From a bacterium (lineage in GTDB: Bacteria; Sumerlaeota; Sumerlaeia; SLMS01; JAHLLQ01), in contig JAHLLQ010000004.1 of NCBI GenBank assembly GCA_020444065.1, positions 124,001 through 188,000 on the forward strand: 64,000 nucleotides of DNA, given 5' to 3'. Under the pieces are notes generated by a model. That model saw only the letters and a list, made by a program, of their open reading frames with translations, made no database searches and was not told where the DNA came from. How positions within the stretch are numbered: position 1 is the stretch's first letter; each line of letters opens with the position of its first letter. Positions 54,853 to 63,298 of the stretch are shown here, in pieces. A program made the position numbers and the translations under genes.

Positions 54853-54883
54853 AGTTGGGAAGGTAGTGAGGGGAAATCGACTA

Positions 54884-56332
54884 CTAGTCCAGTACGTGGA
54901 AGTCGGCCTTCTCGATGCGTTCTTTGATGGTGGACATGAAGGAGTCTGCGACCCAGCCGTCGATGGCGCGGTGATCGATGCCGAGTGTCAGGATCACGCG
55001 GTCACGAATCGCGATCATGTCGCTGCCGTCGGGGCCTTCGATCACCGAAGGGCGCTTGTGAATGGCGCCGACGTGCATGATGGCGACCTGCGGCTGGGCG
55101 ATGATTGGAGTGCCAAACAGCGCGCCCTTCTGGCCGGGGCTTGTGATCGTAAACGTGCCGCCTTCCACGTCCGCCGCGTTCAGCTTCTTCATGCGCGCAC
55201 GATGCGCGATGTCCGCCAGACCGCGTGCAATGCCCACCATGCTCTTCTCTTCAAGATTCCGAACGACCGGAACAATCAGGCCATCTTCCAGCGCCACCGC
55301 GACGCCCATGTTCACGTGACGGTGATAGACGATGTTGTCGTTTTCGATGCTGCTGTTGAGGATCGGGAAATGCACCAACGCATCGGCCGCGGCGCGCATG
55401 ATGAACGCGAGCGGAGTCAGCTTCACGCCGTAGCGCGCTTCAAACTCCTTGCGCGATTCGTTGCGCAGACGCGTTGTCGCGGTCATGTCGATTTCGAACA
55501 CGGTGTAGGCGTGGGGGCTGATCCGACGGCTTTCGACCATGTGCTGCGCGATCATCTTGCGCATCGTCGACATCGGCTCGACGCGTTTCAGTTCACCTTC
55601 CTCAAACCCGATGGGGCGTGCGCCTTCCGGAGCGCGCATCTCGGCCGTTGCACCATTCGGCGATTTCGGTGTCGGCGCCTTCGCGCGTCCCGGCGTGTGG
55701 GGACGGAAGTCATCCTTTGCCTGCTCCACCATGCGCTGCTGCTCCAGGAACGCCATGACATCGGCCTTTGTGACACGGCCGCGCGTGCCCGTGCCCTTGA
55801 TCTGCTCGATGTCCAGACCGAGTTCCTTGGCGATGTTCCGAACAAGCGGCGTGCTCTTGCGGCGCAGCAACTTCTCGCGCTCCATCTCGACGGCCGAATG
55901 CTCCGTGCTCATTTCGCGTGGCGCTGCCGGCGGTGGGGGAGCGGCTGCACCGCCGACCGTCTCCTGCGCCAGGGCTTTCGCTTTCTGGCCGGAGCGCGCC
56001 TGCGCTTCCTTGCTCATCGCGTGCGGTTCTTCGTCGCGCTTCTTCTGCTCGACCGCTTTTTCGATTTCGCCCAGCTTTGTCCCGACAGGAGCCAGCCGCG
56101 CGATCACCGTATCCACATCCACCGTTTCGCCTTCGCTGTGAACGATCTCGGCAAGCACGCCATCGTCCGGCGCGGGGATTTCGGCCTCCACCTTTGCGGT
56201 GGAGATTTCCAGCAATGTTTCATCTTCGCGAACCGTGTCGCCCACCCGCTTGTGCCACTTCACGATCGTGGCTTCCGTGATGCTCTCGCCCATCTGGGGC
56301 ATTTGAATGTCCATGTAGTTCGTGGTCGGCAT
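54884..56332 (-). CDS. 2-oxo acid dehydrogenase E2 component (dihydrolipoamide acyltransferase)
   Basis: A 482-residue acyltransferase core of a 2-oxo acid dehydrogenase complex. Residues 5-80 form a lipoyl domain with the modified Lys47 in EISTAKVEAEI. A Pro/Ala linker, a peripheral subunit-binding domain (STPLVRNIAKELGLDIEQIKGTG) and the catalytic domain follow, ending with DHRAIDG (HRxxDG His). The Asp/Glu-Ala pattern around the lipoyl site is like branched-chain or pyruvate E2; sequence alone does not decide. It is 22 bases after the fused E1 gene. No E3 (lipoamide dehydrogenase) gene is in the cluster. Confidence 0.95.
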   Translation of the reverse strand: MPTTNYMDIQMPQMGESITEATIVKWHKRVGDTVREDETLLEISTAKVEAEIPAPDDGVLAEIVHSEGETVDVDTVIARLAPVGTKLGEIEKAVEQKKRDEEPHAMSKEAQARSGQKAKALAQETVGGAAAPPPPAAPREMSTEHSAVEMEREKLLRRKSTPLVRNIAKELGLDIEQIKGTGTRGRVTKADVMAFLEQQRMVEQAKDDFRPHTPGRAKAPTPKSPNGATAEMRAPEGARPIGFEEGELKRVEPMSTMRKMIAQHMVESRRISPHAYTVFEIDMTATTRLRNESRKEFEARYGVKLTPLAFIMRAAADALVHFPILNSSIENDNIVYHRHVNMGVAVALEDGLIVPVVRNLEEKSMVGIARGLADIAHRARMKKLNAADVEGGTFTITSPGQKGALFGTPIIAQPQVAIMHVGAIHKRPSVIEGPDGSDMIAIRDRVILTLGIDHRAIDGWVADSFMSTIKERIEKADFHVLD

Positions 56333-56354
56333 GGAAGGGTAACTCTCTTTGGAA

Positions 56355-58520
56355 TTAGTAGGTCGAAATCTCGCGGATGGTTTTCAGGATGTCATCGGAA
56401 TTCGGTAGGATAGCCTCTTCCAGAATCGGTGAGTAGGCCACCCAGGTGTGCAACGATCCGACGCGACGCACCGGCGCGTCCAGCCACTCGAAGCAGTTCT
56501 CGCCGATCAGCGAGGCGATCTCGCCGCCAAAGCCGCCGGTCGTTGCTTCCTCGCTGACGATCACAGCACGGTGCGTCTTGCGGACGCTGGCGAAGATCGT
56601 CTCCTCATCCAACGGGTTCAGCGTGCGAATGTCGATTACTTCAGCCTCGTAGCCATCTTCGTTCGCCAGGCGACTCGCCGCATCCAGACTGCGCTGCACG
56701 GCCGCGCCCCACGTGATGATCGTCAGATCGCTGCCTTCGCGCTTCGTTGCTGCCTGGCCGAAGGGAATCGTGTAGTCTTCGCCCGGGTACACGTCGCGGT
56801 TGTAGCCCTGATAGTAGAGGTGCTTGTGTTCGAGGAACAGCACCGGGTCGTCGCAACGAATTGCGGTGCGGAGCAACCCCGCGGCGTCCGCCGCAGAGGA
56901 CGGGTAGACGACACGCAGCCCGGGGCACTGGACGAAGATGCACTCGCCCGTCTGGCTGTGGTAAATGCCGCCGCCGCGCAAGTAGCCACCCGTCGGGACA
57001 CGGACAACCACGGGACAAGTCCACTCGCCGCCGGAACGGTATCGCATCGTCGCCAGCTCGTCGCGAATCTGCTGCATCGCCGTCCAGATGTAATCGAAGA
57101 ACTGCACTTCGCAAACCGGGCGCAAGCCGCGGCTCGCCATACCGATTGCGCGGCCGACGATGTTCGCTTCTGCCAGCGGCCCGTTGAAGCACCGCGCCTT
57201 GCCGAACTTGCGCTGCAGACCGTGCGTGATCTTGAAAACGCCGCCCTTGCCCTTGCACTCCGACAAGGCTGTCTCGTTCGAGCAATCCGCCACGTCCTGG
57301 CCAAACACGAGGATGCGTTCGTCAGCTTCCATCTCGTCCATCAGCGTCCGGTTGATTGCCTGGCCCATCGGAATGGCATCCTTGGCCGGCCCGCGAACGG
57401 GCGTCGGGCAGGAGAAGAGATCGCGGTCCAGCGGGCTGTTCTCAACCGTGTAAAGATGATCCACCGCCATGTCCGGCGTCGGCTTCTCCGCGTCGAGGGC
57501 GCCGTGGACGGCTGCACGCAGAACCTTCTCGACCTCTTCCCGCAGATCTTCGATCTCCTTCTCCGTGAAGTGATCGTTTTCCAGCAGGAAGCGCTCGAAT
57601 TGGGTAATCGGGTCGCGGTTCTTCTCGTCTTCCAATTCTTCCTTCGTGCGATAGTAGACGTGATCGTCGGACAGCGAATGCGAATACGGCCGCGTGACCG
57701 TCGCATTGATCAGAACCGGGCCGATCTCGCCCGACCGCATCCGGTCCGTCAAATCCTGCAGGATGGAGATCGTACCCATCAGATCGGTTCCATCCATCGA
57801 GACGGTCGTCAGGTTCGGATAGCTCGCGCAGGCCTTGGCAATGTCGCCGCCGGGGATATTCTCTGTGCTCGGGACCGAAATCGCGTAGCCATTGTTTTCC
57901 ACCACAAACAGCACCCGCAGATTCCTGATACAGGCGGTGTGCAGCGACTCGTGAAATTCTCCCTGGTGCGACGTTCCGTCACCCAGGCTGACGTACACGA
58001 TTTCATCCTTGTTCGCGGGCAGATCCAGATCGAAATGCCGGATCGTCTCCTCGGACTCGCTGCAACCGACAGCCTGGTTACATTGGCTTCCGGTCGGGCT
58101 GGACTGGCTGACAATATTCAGTCCCCGATGTCCGAAGTGACTCGGCATCTGGCGGCCGTGAGAGGACGGGTCATCCTTCGCGCCCGTGGCCTGCATCAGC
58201 ATCTCCAAAGGCGTCACGCCTAACTGCAGCACGAGCGCGCGGTCGCGGTAGTACGGGTAAAACCAATCGTAGGAGGGCTTCAGGACAAAGCCCGCGGCGG
58301 TACAGAGCGCTTCGTGGCCGGCGCCGCTGATTTGGAAATACGCCTGATTGCGCTTCCGCATGGCGATCTCCGCATCGTCGATACGGCGAGACATCACCAT
58401 GTTCTTGAACAAGGCGGCCATCTGTTCGCGGGACAGGTTCGGGAGCTTCGGCTGGGGCGTGGAGTGTTTCTGACCCCTCGTGGGGGTTTTACCTACCGCC
58501 GGGGCTTCAGTGGTCGTCAT
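56355..58520 (-). CDS. Fused 2-oxo acid dehydrogenase E1 alpha-beta
   Basis: A 721-residue protein that joins the alpha and beta subunits of thiamine-diphosphate-dependent 2-oxoisovalerate/pyruvate dehydrogenase. The alpha half (about 25-360) has the TPP motif GDGTSHQGEFHESLHTACIRN and VENNGYAIS. The beta half (about 380-721) has GMASRGLRPVCEVQFFDYIW, RVPTGGYLRGGG, HSQTGE and EATTGGFGGEIASLI. Start: ATG at 58520, with GGAG 9 bases upstream; a TTG at 58529 abuts the ribosome site. It oxidatively decarboxylates a 2-oxo acid and passes the acyl group to E2, encoded next. Confidence 0.95.
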   Translation of the reverse strand: MTTTEAPAVGKTPTRGQKHSTPQPKLPNLSREQMAALFKNMVMSRRIDDAEIAMRKRNQAYFQISGAGHEALCTAAGFVLKPSYDWFYPYYRDRALVLQLGVTPLEMLMQATGAKDDPSSHGRQMPSHFGHRGLNIVSQSSPTGSQCNQAVGCSESEETIRHFDLDLPANKDEIVYVSLGDGTSHQGEFHESLHTACIRNLRVLFVVENNGYAISVPSTENIPGGDIAKACASYPNLTTVSMDGTDLMGTISILQDLTDRMRSGEIGPVLINATVTRPYSHSLSDDHVYYRTKEELEDEKNRDPITQFERFLLENDHFTEKEIEDLREEVEKVLRAAVHGALDAEKPTPDMAVDHLYTVENSPLDRDLFSCPTPVRGPAKDAIPMGQAINRTLMDEMEADERILVFGQDVADCSNETALSECKGKGGVFKITHGLQRKFGKARCFNGPLAEANIVGRAIGMASRGLRPVCEVQFFDYIWTAMQQIRDELATMRYRSGGEWTCPVVVRVPTGGYLRGGGIYHSQTGECIFVQCPGLRVVYPSSAADAAGLLRTAIRCDDPVLFLEHKHLYYQGYNRDVYPGEDYTIPFGQAATKREGSDLTIITWGAAVQRSLDAASRLANEDGYEAEVIDIRTLNPLDEETIFASVRKTHRAVIVSEEATTGGFGGEIASLIGENCFEWLDAPVRRVGSLHTWVAYSPILEEAILPNSDDILKTIREISTY

Positions 58521-59055
58521 CGATGGCAACTCCAGGAAAGAAATTCCGCGTCAAATACCGGGCAGATTCTCATGCCCACTTCTCCAAGCAAGATCCCGGC
58601 TCGCTCCATCCGGTGAAGCCACAGCAGCCTTCTGATGCCGAAAGGACGGCGCTTCGCCGGTTCCATTCGCCTTGGGATTTGCCCGATGCAGCAGGGAAAT
58701 CGCGTATCTTCGTGCCCTTTCGGGCCAGCGGCGAATTGATGTGTCATAGGATGCAAGTCCGGTTCCAGTTCCAAGTGCGAGTCCATGAAAGCCGACGCGA
58801 CAGAACCCTGCAAGGGGAACGTTTACTTACAATTGACCGCCGATGGGAGCCTTTTATTCAATCCACGGTCCAAATTCGTCGCCCGGGTGAAGGATACCCA
58901 CCTTCAGCTCTCGCTCCATCGAATAATTCTGGATATTTGAGGGTATGAATATCTAAAATCTCTGTTTTCTTGATTTCGATCAAGGAATCCCTGAAGCCAT
59001 CTCGCTAGCTTCCCAATCAGCAGGAGCAAATACCAGCCAGCGAGGAACGGAAATC
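58521..59055. other. 535-base intergenic region between divergent E1 and hcp genes
   Basis: No gene is supported; open frames here have unbiased composition and no family likeness. The region must hold the promoter of the E1-E2 operon (minus strand) and that of hcp (plus strand). The only clear site is the FNR-type box at 58970-58983. The stretch 58900-58980 is AT-rich. Confidence 0.6.
58970..58983 (+). promoter_or_regulatory. FNR/CRP-family anaerobox upstream of hcp
   Basis: TTGAT-TTCG-ATCAA, a perfect match to the FNR/DNR consensus, 72 bases before the hcp start. If it acts at -41.5, the start of transcription would be near 59018, with a weak TAGCTT -10 at 59006-59011. FNR- or HcpR-type control of hcp by anaerobiosis or NO is well known in other bacteria. 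Confidence 0.7.
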
Positions 59056-60354
59056 ATGAGCATGTTCTGCAATCAGTGCGAGCAAGCCGCTAATGGCATA
59101 GGCTGCAGCGTTGTGGGCGTTTGCGGGAAAGACCCGGACATGGAGTCCCTTCAACAACTTCTTCTCTACGGCCTGAAGGGCATGGCCGCATACAAGCACC
59201 ACGCCCGGCGCCTCGGCCAGGACGACCCCGAGGTCAACGAGTTCATCGAGCGCGCTCTGTTTGCGACGATGACCAACGTGAACTTCGACATCGACAGTCT
59301 CTTCGCCCTTTGCATGGAGTGCGGTGAAAAGAACATCCGCGTCATGCAGATGCTGAACGACGGACACGTTGAAGTGCTCGGCAAGCCATCTCCGACTGTC
59401 GTGAAGCGCGGCCTGAAGAAGGCCCCCGGTATCCTGATCACCGGACACGATCTGGCCGATATGCTCCACCTGCTGGAAGCAACCAAAGACACGGGCATCA
59501 TGGTCTACACGCACGGCGAGATGCTGCCCGGCCACATGTATCCGAGGCTCCGTGAGTATCCCCACCTGGCCGGCCACTACGGCGGCGCCTGGCAGAAGCA
59601 GAAGCGTGAGTTCGAGGAGTTCGGTGGGCCGATCGTCGTCACGACCAACTGCGTGCTGCAACCGCGCGAGAGCTACGCCGACCGGATCTTCCTGACGAAT
59701 GCCACGGGCGTTTCCGGCGGCCAGTACATCCAGGACGACGACTTCAGCGTCGTGATCGCGAAGGCGAAGGAAATCGGCGATCTGGCCGAGGTCGAAGATG
59801 GAGAAATCGAGCTGGGCTATCACTGGACCGTGCTGCTGGACAACGCGCAGGCTGTGGTCGACGCGTTCAAGTCCGGCGCCCTGCGTCACGTTTACCTGAT
59901 CGGCGGATGCGACGGCGCCGAACTGGGCCGCAACTACTTCAGCGAATTCGCCCAGAAGACGCCGGATGACTCGCTGATCTTGACGCTCGGCTGCGGAAAG
60001 TACCGCATCATGGACCACGATTACGGTCGGTTTGGTCCCTTCCCACGCCTGCTCGACATGGGCCAGTGCAACGATGCCTACGGTGCCGTGCAGGTCGCTC
60101 TTGCGCTGGCCGAGGCATTCGAGTGCGGCGTCAACGATCTGCCGCTGTCGCTGGTGATTTCCTGGTTCGAGCAGAAGGCCGTGGCCGTGCTGCTGTCGCT
60201 GCTGCACCTGGGCGTGAAGGGCATCCGCATCGGGCCCAAGCCGCCTGCCTTCATCACCCCGAACATCATGGCGGTCCTGCAGGAGAAGTTCGATCTGAAG
60301 CTGACCGGCGAAGCGACCGCCGACCTGGCGGCGACCCTGGCAACCAGCGCCTGA
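59056..60354 (+). CDS. hcp: Hybrid-cluster protein (class III, hydroxylamine/NO reductase type)
   Basis: Hcp reduces hydroxylamine in vitro and is thought to reduce NO to N2O in cells under nitrosative stress. The 432-residue product is the short class III form, without the helical insertion of class I and II (about 550 residues). The N-terminal Fe-S cluster has Cys5, Cys8, Cys17 and Cys23, giving C-x2-C-x8-C-x5-C. Ligands of the hybrid Fe-S-O cluster appear in THGEMLPGHMYP, TNCVLQP, GGCDGAE and LGCGKYR. The ATG has AGGAACGG upstream. It is transcribed from an FNR-type promoter and ends at a strong terminator. No hcr reductase gene follows. Confidence 0.96.
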   Translation: MSMFCNQCEQAANGIGCSVVGVCGKDPDMESLQQLLLYGLKGMAAYKHHARRLGQDDPEVNEFIERALFATMTNVNFDIDSLFALCMECGEKNIRVMQMLNDGHVEVLGKPSPTVVKRGLKKAPGILITGHDLADMLHLLEATKDTGIMVYTHGEMLPGHMYPRLREYPHLAGHYGGAWQKQKREFEEFGGPIVVTTNCVLQPRESYADRIFLTNATGVSGGQYIQDDDFSVVIAKAKEIGDLAEVEDGEIELGYHWTVLLDNAQAVVDAFKSGALRHVYLIGGCDGAELGRNYFSEFAQKTPDDSLILTLGCGKYRIMDHDYGRFGPFPRLLDMGQCNDAYGAVQVALALAEAFECGVNDLPLSLVISWFEQKAVAVLLSLLHLGVKGIRIGPKPPAFITPNIMAVLQEKFDLKLTGEATADLAATLATSA

Positions 60355-60385
60355 CGAAGTAAGCAAAACCCCTCCCCTCCTCGCT

Positions 60386-60428
60386 CCTCGGGGCGGTGCT
60401 TCCCAGCCCGCCCCGAGGTGCTGTTTTT
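60386..60428 (+). terminator. Rho-independent terminator of hcp
   Basis: An 11-bp perfect stem, CCTCGGGGCGG and its complement (60386-60396 and 60408-60418), followed by TGCTGTTTTTA. It lies 32 bases after the hcp stop. Confidence 0.88.
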
Positions 60429-60504
60429 AGTCCTGGGGCCGTTACCCCATTTCCATTGCCCTTCGGCGGCGCATTCGCCTAATCTTCGCCCATGTAATTA
60501 CCGG

Positions 60505-61704
60505 ATGCTGGCCGTGAGCGAACCCACACCACTCATCTTTCACGTCGATATGGACTCGTTCTACGTTTCCGTAGAACGCCTGAAGGATCCGTCCCTGATC
60601 GGCAAGCCGGTGATCGTCGGCGGCACGCCGGGCGGGCGGGGGGTCGTGGCGTCGGCGAGTTATGAGGCACGCGCGTTCGGCGTGCATTCGGCCATGCCTT
60701 GCAGCCAGGCCATCAAGCTCTGTCCGAAGGCGATCTTCGTGCGCGGGCACTACCACGAGTACGGCGACTACTCGCGCCGGATTCGCGAGGTGATGGAGGA
60801 GTTCACCCCGATCGTTCGAATGGCGAGCCAGGACGAGGCGTACCTGGACATGACCGGGACGGAGCGCCTGTGGGGCGCGCCGATGAAGTCCGCGCATCGC
60901 ATCCGCCAGCGCATCCTGGAAGAGACGCAGTTGCCCTGCTCGCTTGGGCTCGGATCGACCCGCACGATTGCGAAGATCGCGTCGGCGCTCTGCAAGCCTC
61001 GAGGCATCCTGTGGGTGCCGGCGGGTAGTGAGCGCGAGTTCCTTTCACCGCTTCCAATTGCGAAGATGCCCGGCATTGGGCCGAAGAGCGAGAAGCGCCT
61101 GAACGAGACGGGGCTGAAGTACCTCGGCGATGTGATTCGGCTGGGTCGTGATGAGATGGAGCGCCTGTTCGGTGCACATGGCGCCGAGTTCCACGATCGC
61201 GCTTGCGGCATCGGCGGTTCGTTTCTTGGCGAACCGGAGGACGTGAAGTCTGTCAGTCACGAAGTGACATTCGAGCGCGACACGGCGGACCGAGAATTTC
61301 TGGCGGGAGTGCTGAGCGAACTGACCGAAAAGGTTGCATCGCGGCTGCGAAAGGCCGGCGCCCGGGCCGCGACGGTCTCGATCAAGTACCGCTACACTGG
61401 CTTTGAAACACACACGGCGGCGATCACGATTCCGTCGCCAACCGCGGATGAGCGCGTGTTGCTTGAAACGGCCGTGAAGCTCCTCGAAGACAACGCCGAT
61501 CCATCACGTCCGTTGCGGCTGATCGGCATCGCCGGATGCAACCTGATCTGGGGCGAATCGCAGATGGATTTCTTCTCCGATTCGGAAGAGACTGAGCGCC
61601 GCACACGCTTGCTGGAAGCGATCGATTCGTTGCGCGAGAAGCATGGTTTCTCGGCTATTCGGCGCGCAAAATCACGCGATGAAAGCCGCGGTCAGTGGGG
61701 GTGA
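60505..61704 (+). CDS. dinB: DNA polymerase IV (Y family)
   Basis: A 399-residue translesion polymerase. The catalytic carboxylates lie in HVDMDSFYVSVE near the N-terminus and SQDEAYLD at about 100. The helix-hairpin-helix is MPGIGPKSEKRL, and the little finger domain follows (VSHEVTFERD). QMDFF near residue 355 fits the beta-clamp-binding pattern. Start: ATG at 60505 or GTG at 60514; neither has a strong ribosome site. It follows the hcp terminator and is convergent with the nitroreductase gene, 10 bases away. Confidence 0.96.
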   Translation: MLAVSEPTPLIFHVDMDSFYVSVERLKDPSLIGKPVIVGGTPGGRGVVASASYEARAFGVHSAMPCSQAIKLCPKAIFVRGHYHEYGDYSRRIREVMEEFTPIVRMASQDEAYLDMTGTERLWGAPMKSAHRIRQRILEETQLPCSLGLGSTRTIAKIASALCKPRGILWVPAGSEREFLSPLPIAKMPGIGPKSEKRLNETGLKYLGDVIRLGRDEMERLFGAHGAEFHDRACGIGGSFLGEPEDVKSVSHEVTFERDTADREFLAGVLSELTEKVASRLRKAGARAATVSIKYRYTGFETHTAAITIPSPTADERVLLETAVKLLEDNADPSRPLRLIGIAGCNLIWGESQMDFFSDSEETERRTRLLEAIDSLREKHGFSAIRRAKSRDESRGQWG

Positions 61705-61714
61705 CTGTTGCCCC

Positions 61715-62614
61715 TCAGGATTCCTTCCCAATCCATGTGACGTTCTTGAGTTCCCGTCGGATGCCGCGGCGGTATTTGTACTTCGGATAACCGACGACAA
61801 GCGCGGCCAGCACTTCATTCTGCGGCGGGATCTGCAGGGTTTGCCGAAGCGATTTGTTTCGTTGCACAACCGGCGGAACGAGCCCGATTGCCGTTGCGCC
61901 CAGACCCAGCGAGTGCGCAGCCAGCAGCGCGTACGTCAGCGCAATCCCCGCGTCTTCCGTGTGGCACTCCGACGCTGCATCCGCGTGCAACACGAGCATC
62001 GTCGGTGCGCCGCGCAGAATGTAGTCGGCCTCGCCATTTTCCATTTCAGGCAAAGCCTGTCGCATCATCGGAACAATGTGATTCGCGAGCACATTGTACG
62101 TTTCCAATCCCGCCGTCACGCGCAGGAACATCCGCATCAGCGGATTCCGCATTCCGTTCACCAGCCCACGGTAGGCTTCGATGAACTGCGGGAGGATTTC
62201 GCGCATAGTATCGGGATCTTGAACGGCGGAAATCTCCATCTTGTGCGGAGGAAATCCCATCGGCGCCAGCGCCACCGCCTCGATGATCTTCTCCAGCATC
62301 TCGCGCGGAACCGGTTTGTCGCGGAAAACGCGAACGGAGCGACGCGTCGCAAGCAGATCGTGCAGGTCTTCGAATGCAGTCTGGCGGCTCGGGAGTTCAA
62401 AGAAATCGCGATCGGAATCCAAGCCCTCGATCACAATCGACTCGGTCGGGCAGACGGCCATGCACTGGCCGCAGGCGATGCAAAGGCCTTCGCGATCTGC
62501 ATTCGCCGAAACGGCCCCCTCCGCGTCGAATTCCAGGATCCCACTGGGGCAGACTTCCAGGCACGTGCCGCACCGTTTGCACGTAGCCGTGTCGATTGAC
62601 TGCAAAACGGACAT
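61715..62614 (-). CDS. Ferredoxin-nitroreductase fusion
   Basis: A 299-residue flavoprotein. Residues 8-65 hold two [4Fe-4S] clusters (CKRCGTCLEVCP and CIACGQCMAVCP). The rest is an FMN-binding nitroreductase domain (ATRRSVRVFRDKPVPREMLEKII, GADYILRGAP-like PTMLVLH, YALLAAHSLGLGATAIGL). This two-part design is found in anaerobes, where the clusters feed electrons to the flavin. Start: ATG at 62614 with GGAGGGG 4 bases upstream. The substrate is unknown. Confidence 0.93.
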   Translation of the reverse strand: MSVLQSIDTATCKRCGTCLEVCPSGILEFDAEGAVSANADREGLCIACGQCMAVCPTESIVIEGLDSDRDFFELPSRQTAFEDLHDLLATRRSVRVFRDKPVPREMLEKIIEAVALAPMGFPPHKMEISAVQDPDTMREILPQFIEAYRGLVNGMRNPLMRMFLRVTAGLETYNVLANHIVPMMRQALPEMENGEADYILRGAPTMLVLHADAASECHTEDAGIALTYALLAAHSLGLGATAIGLVPPVVQRNKSLRQTLQIPPQNEVLAALVVGYPKYKYRRGIRRELKNVTWIGKES

Positions 62615-62788
62615 TTTCCCCTCCACCACAGCTTGAATCGATGATTCTCACTCTCTACACCGGGGTTGGACCAGCCTTCAATCGGAACGGCCAGAGATTC
62701 TACTCGCCCCAGGCACCCACCGAGCGTTGAAATGGATCGTCAGTGGTGCCGCGGCACCGGATCTCGAGTACAGAAGGGAGCAAGACCG

Positions 62789-63298
62789 ATGAACAGACTG
62801 CCACTCGTCATGCTTCTCTGGATCATTGGACTCCTCGTGGCCTGCGCAGGCAGCCCGCCCCCGCCCCCCGCCATCATGGAACCAACGCCGATTCTGGATC
62901 AGACCGAGGCCATCGGAGAGAGCCCGGAGTTGGGCGTGGAATTGCTCATGGAATTGGAATCGACCACGATCGGTTCCGTCGGCGAGGAACTGCGCGTGCG
63001 ACTGGAAGCCCGCAACGTTTCGGATGTCCCCGTGACCTTGCACCTCAACAACGGCCAGACCTTTGACTTGATCGTGAGCAATGCCCGAGGCGAGGAGGTC
63101 ACCCGCTGGAGCAATGGTCGGATCTTCACGATGGCATTGCAGGCGCTGCCGCTTCGCCCCGGTGAATCCATCGTGCAGAATCTGTTGCTCCCCGTACCCG
63201 AGCAGCCGGGCATCTACCGGGTTGTTGGAACACTTATGACCGCGCCGATGGTCCGCACCGAACCGTTGGCATTTGAATACAGGCCGGAGGCCGATTGA
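62789..63298 (+). CDS. BsuPI-like lipoprotein
   Basis: A 169-residue lipoprotein. The lipobox LLVAC gives Cys19. A Pro-rich segment (PPPPPAIMEPTP) leads to a beta-sandwich like the BsuPI proteinase-inhibitor domain: LRVRLEARNVSDVPVTLHL, QTFDLIVSNARGEEVTRWS and LRPGESIVQNLLLPVPEQPGIYRV. Inhibitor activity is not shown by sequence. Start: ATG at 62789 with AAGGGAG 8 bases upstream. Its stop overlaps the start of the epimerase by one base (TGATG). Confidence 0.8.
   Translation: MNRLPLVMLLWIIGLLVACAGSPPPPPAIMEPTPILDQTEAIGESPELGVELLMELESTTIGSVGEELRVRLEARNVSDVPVTLHLNNGQTFDLIVSNARGEEVTRWSNGRIFTMALQALPLRPGESIVQNLLLPVPEQPGIYRVVGTLMTAPMVRTEPLAFEYRPEAD

Noticed and set aside
54773-56413. 546-codon plus-strand frame over the E2 gene
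   Set aside because: Antisense to a complete E2 with lipoyl and catalytic domains; composition typical of a shadow frame.
58523-58948. 141-codon plus-strand frame in the E1-hcp gap
   Set aside because: Mixed composition without motifs and no ribosome site; the region is better explained as a double promoter.
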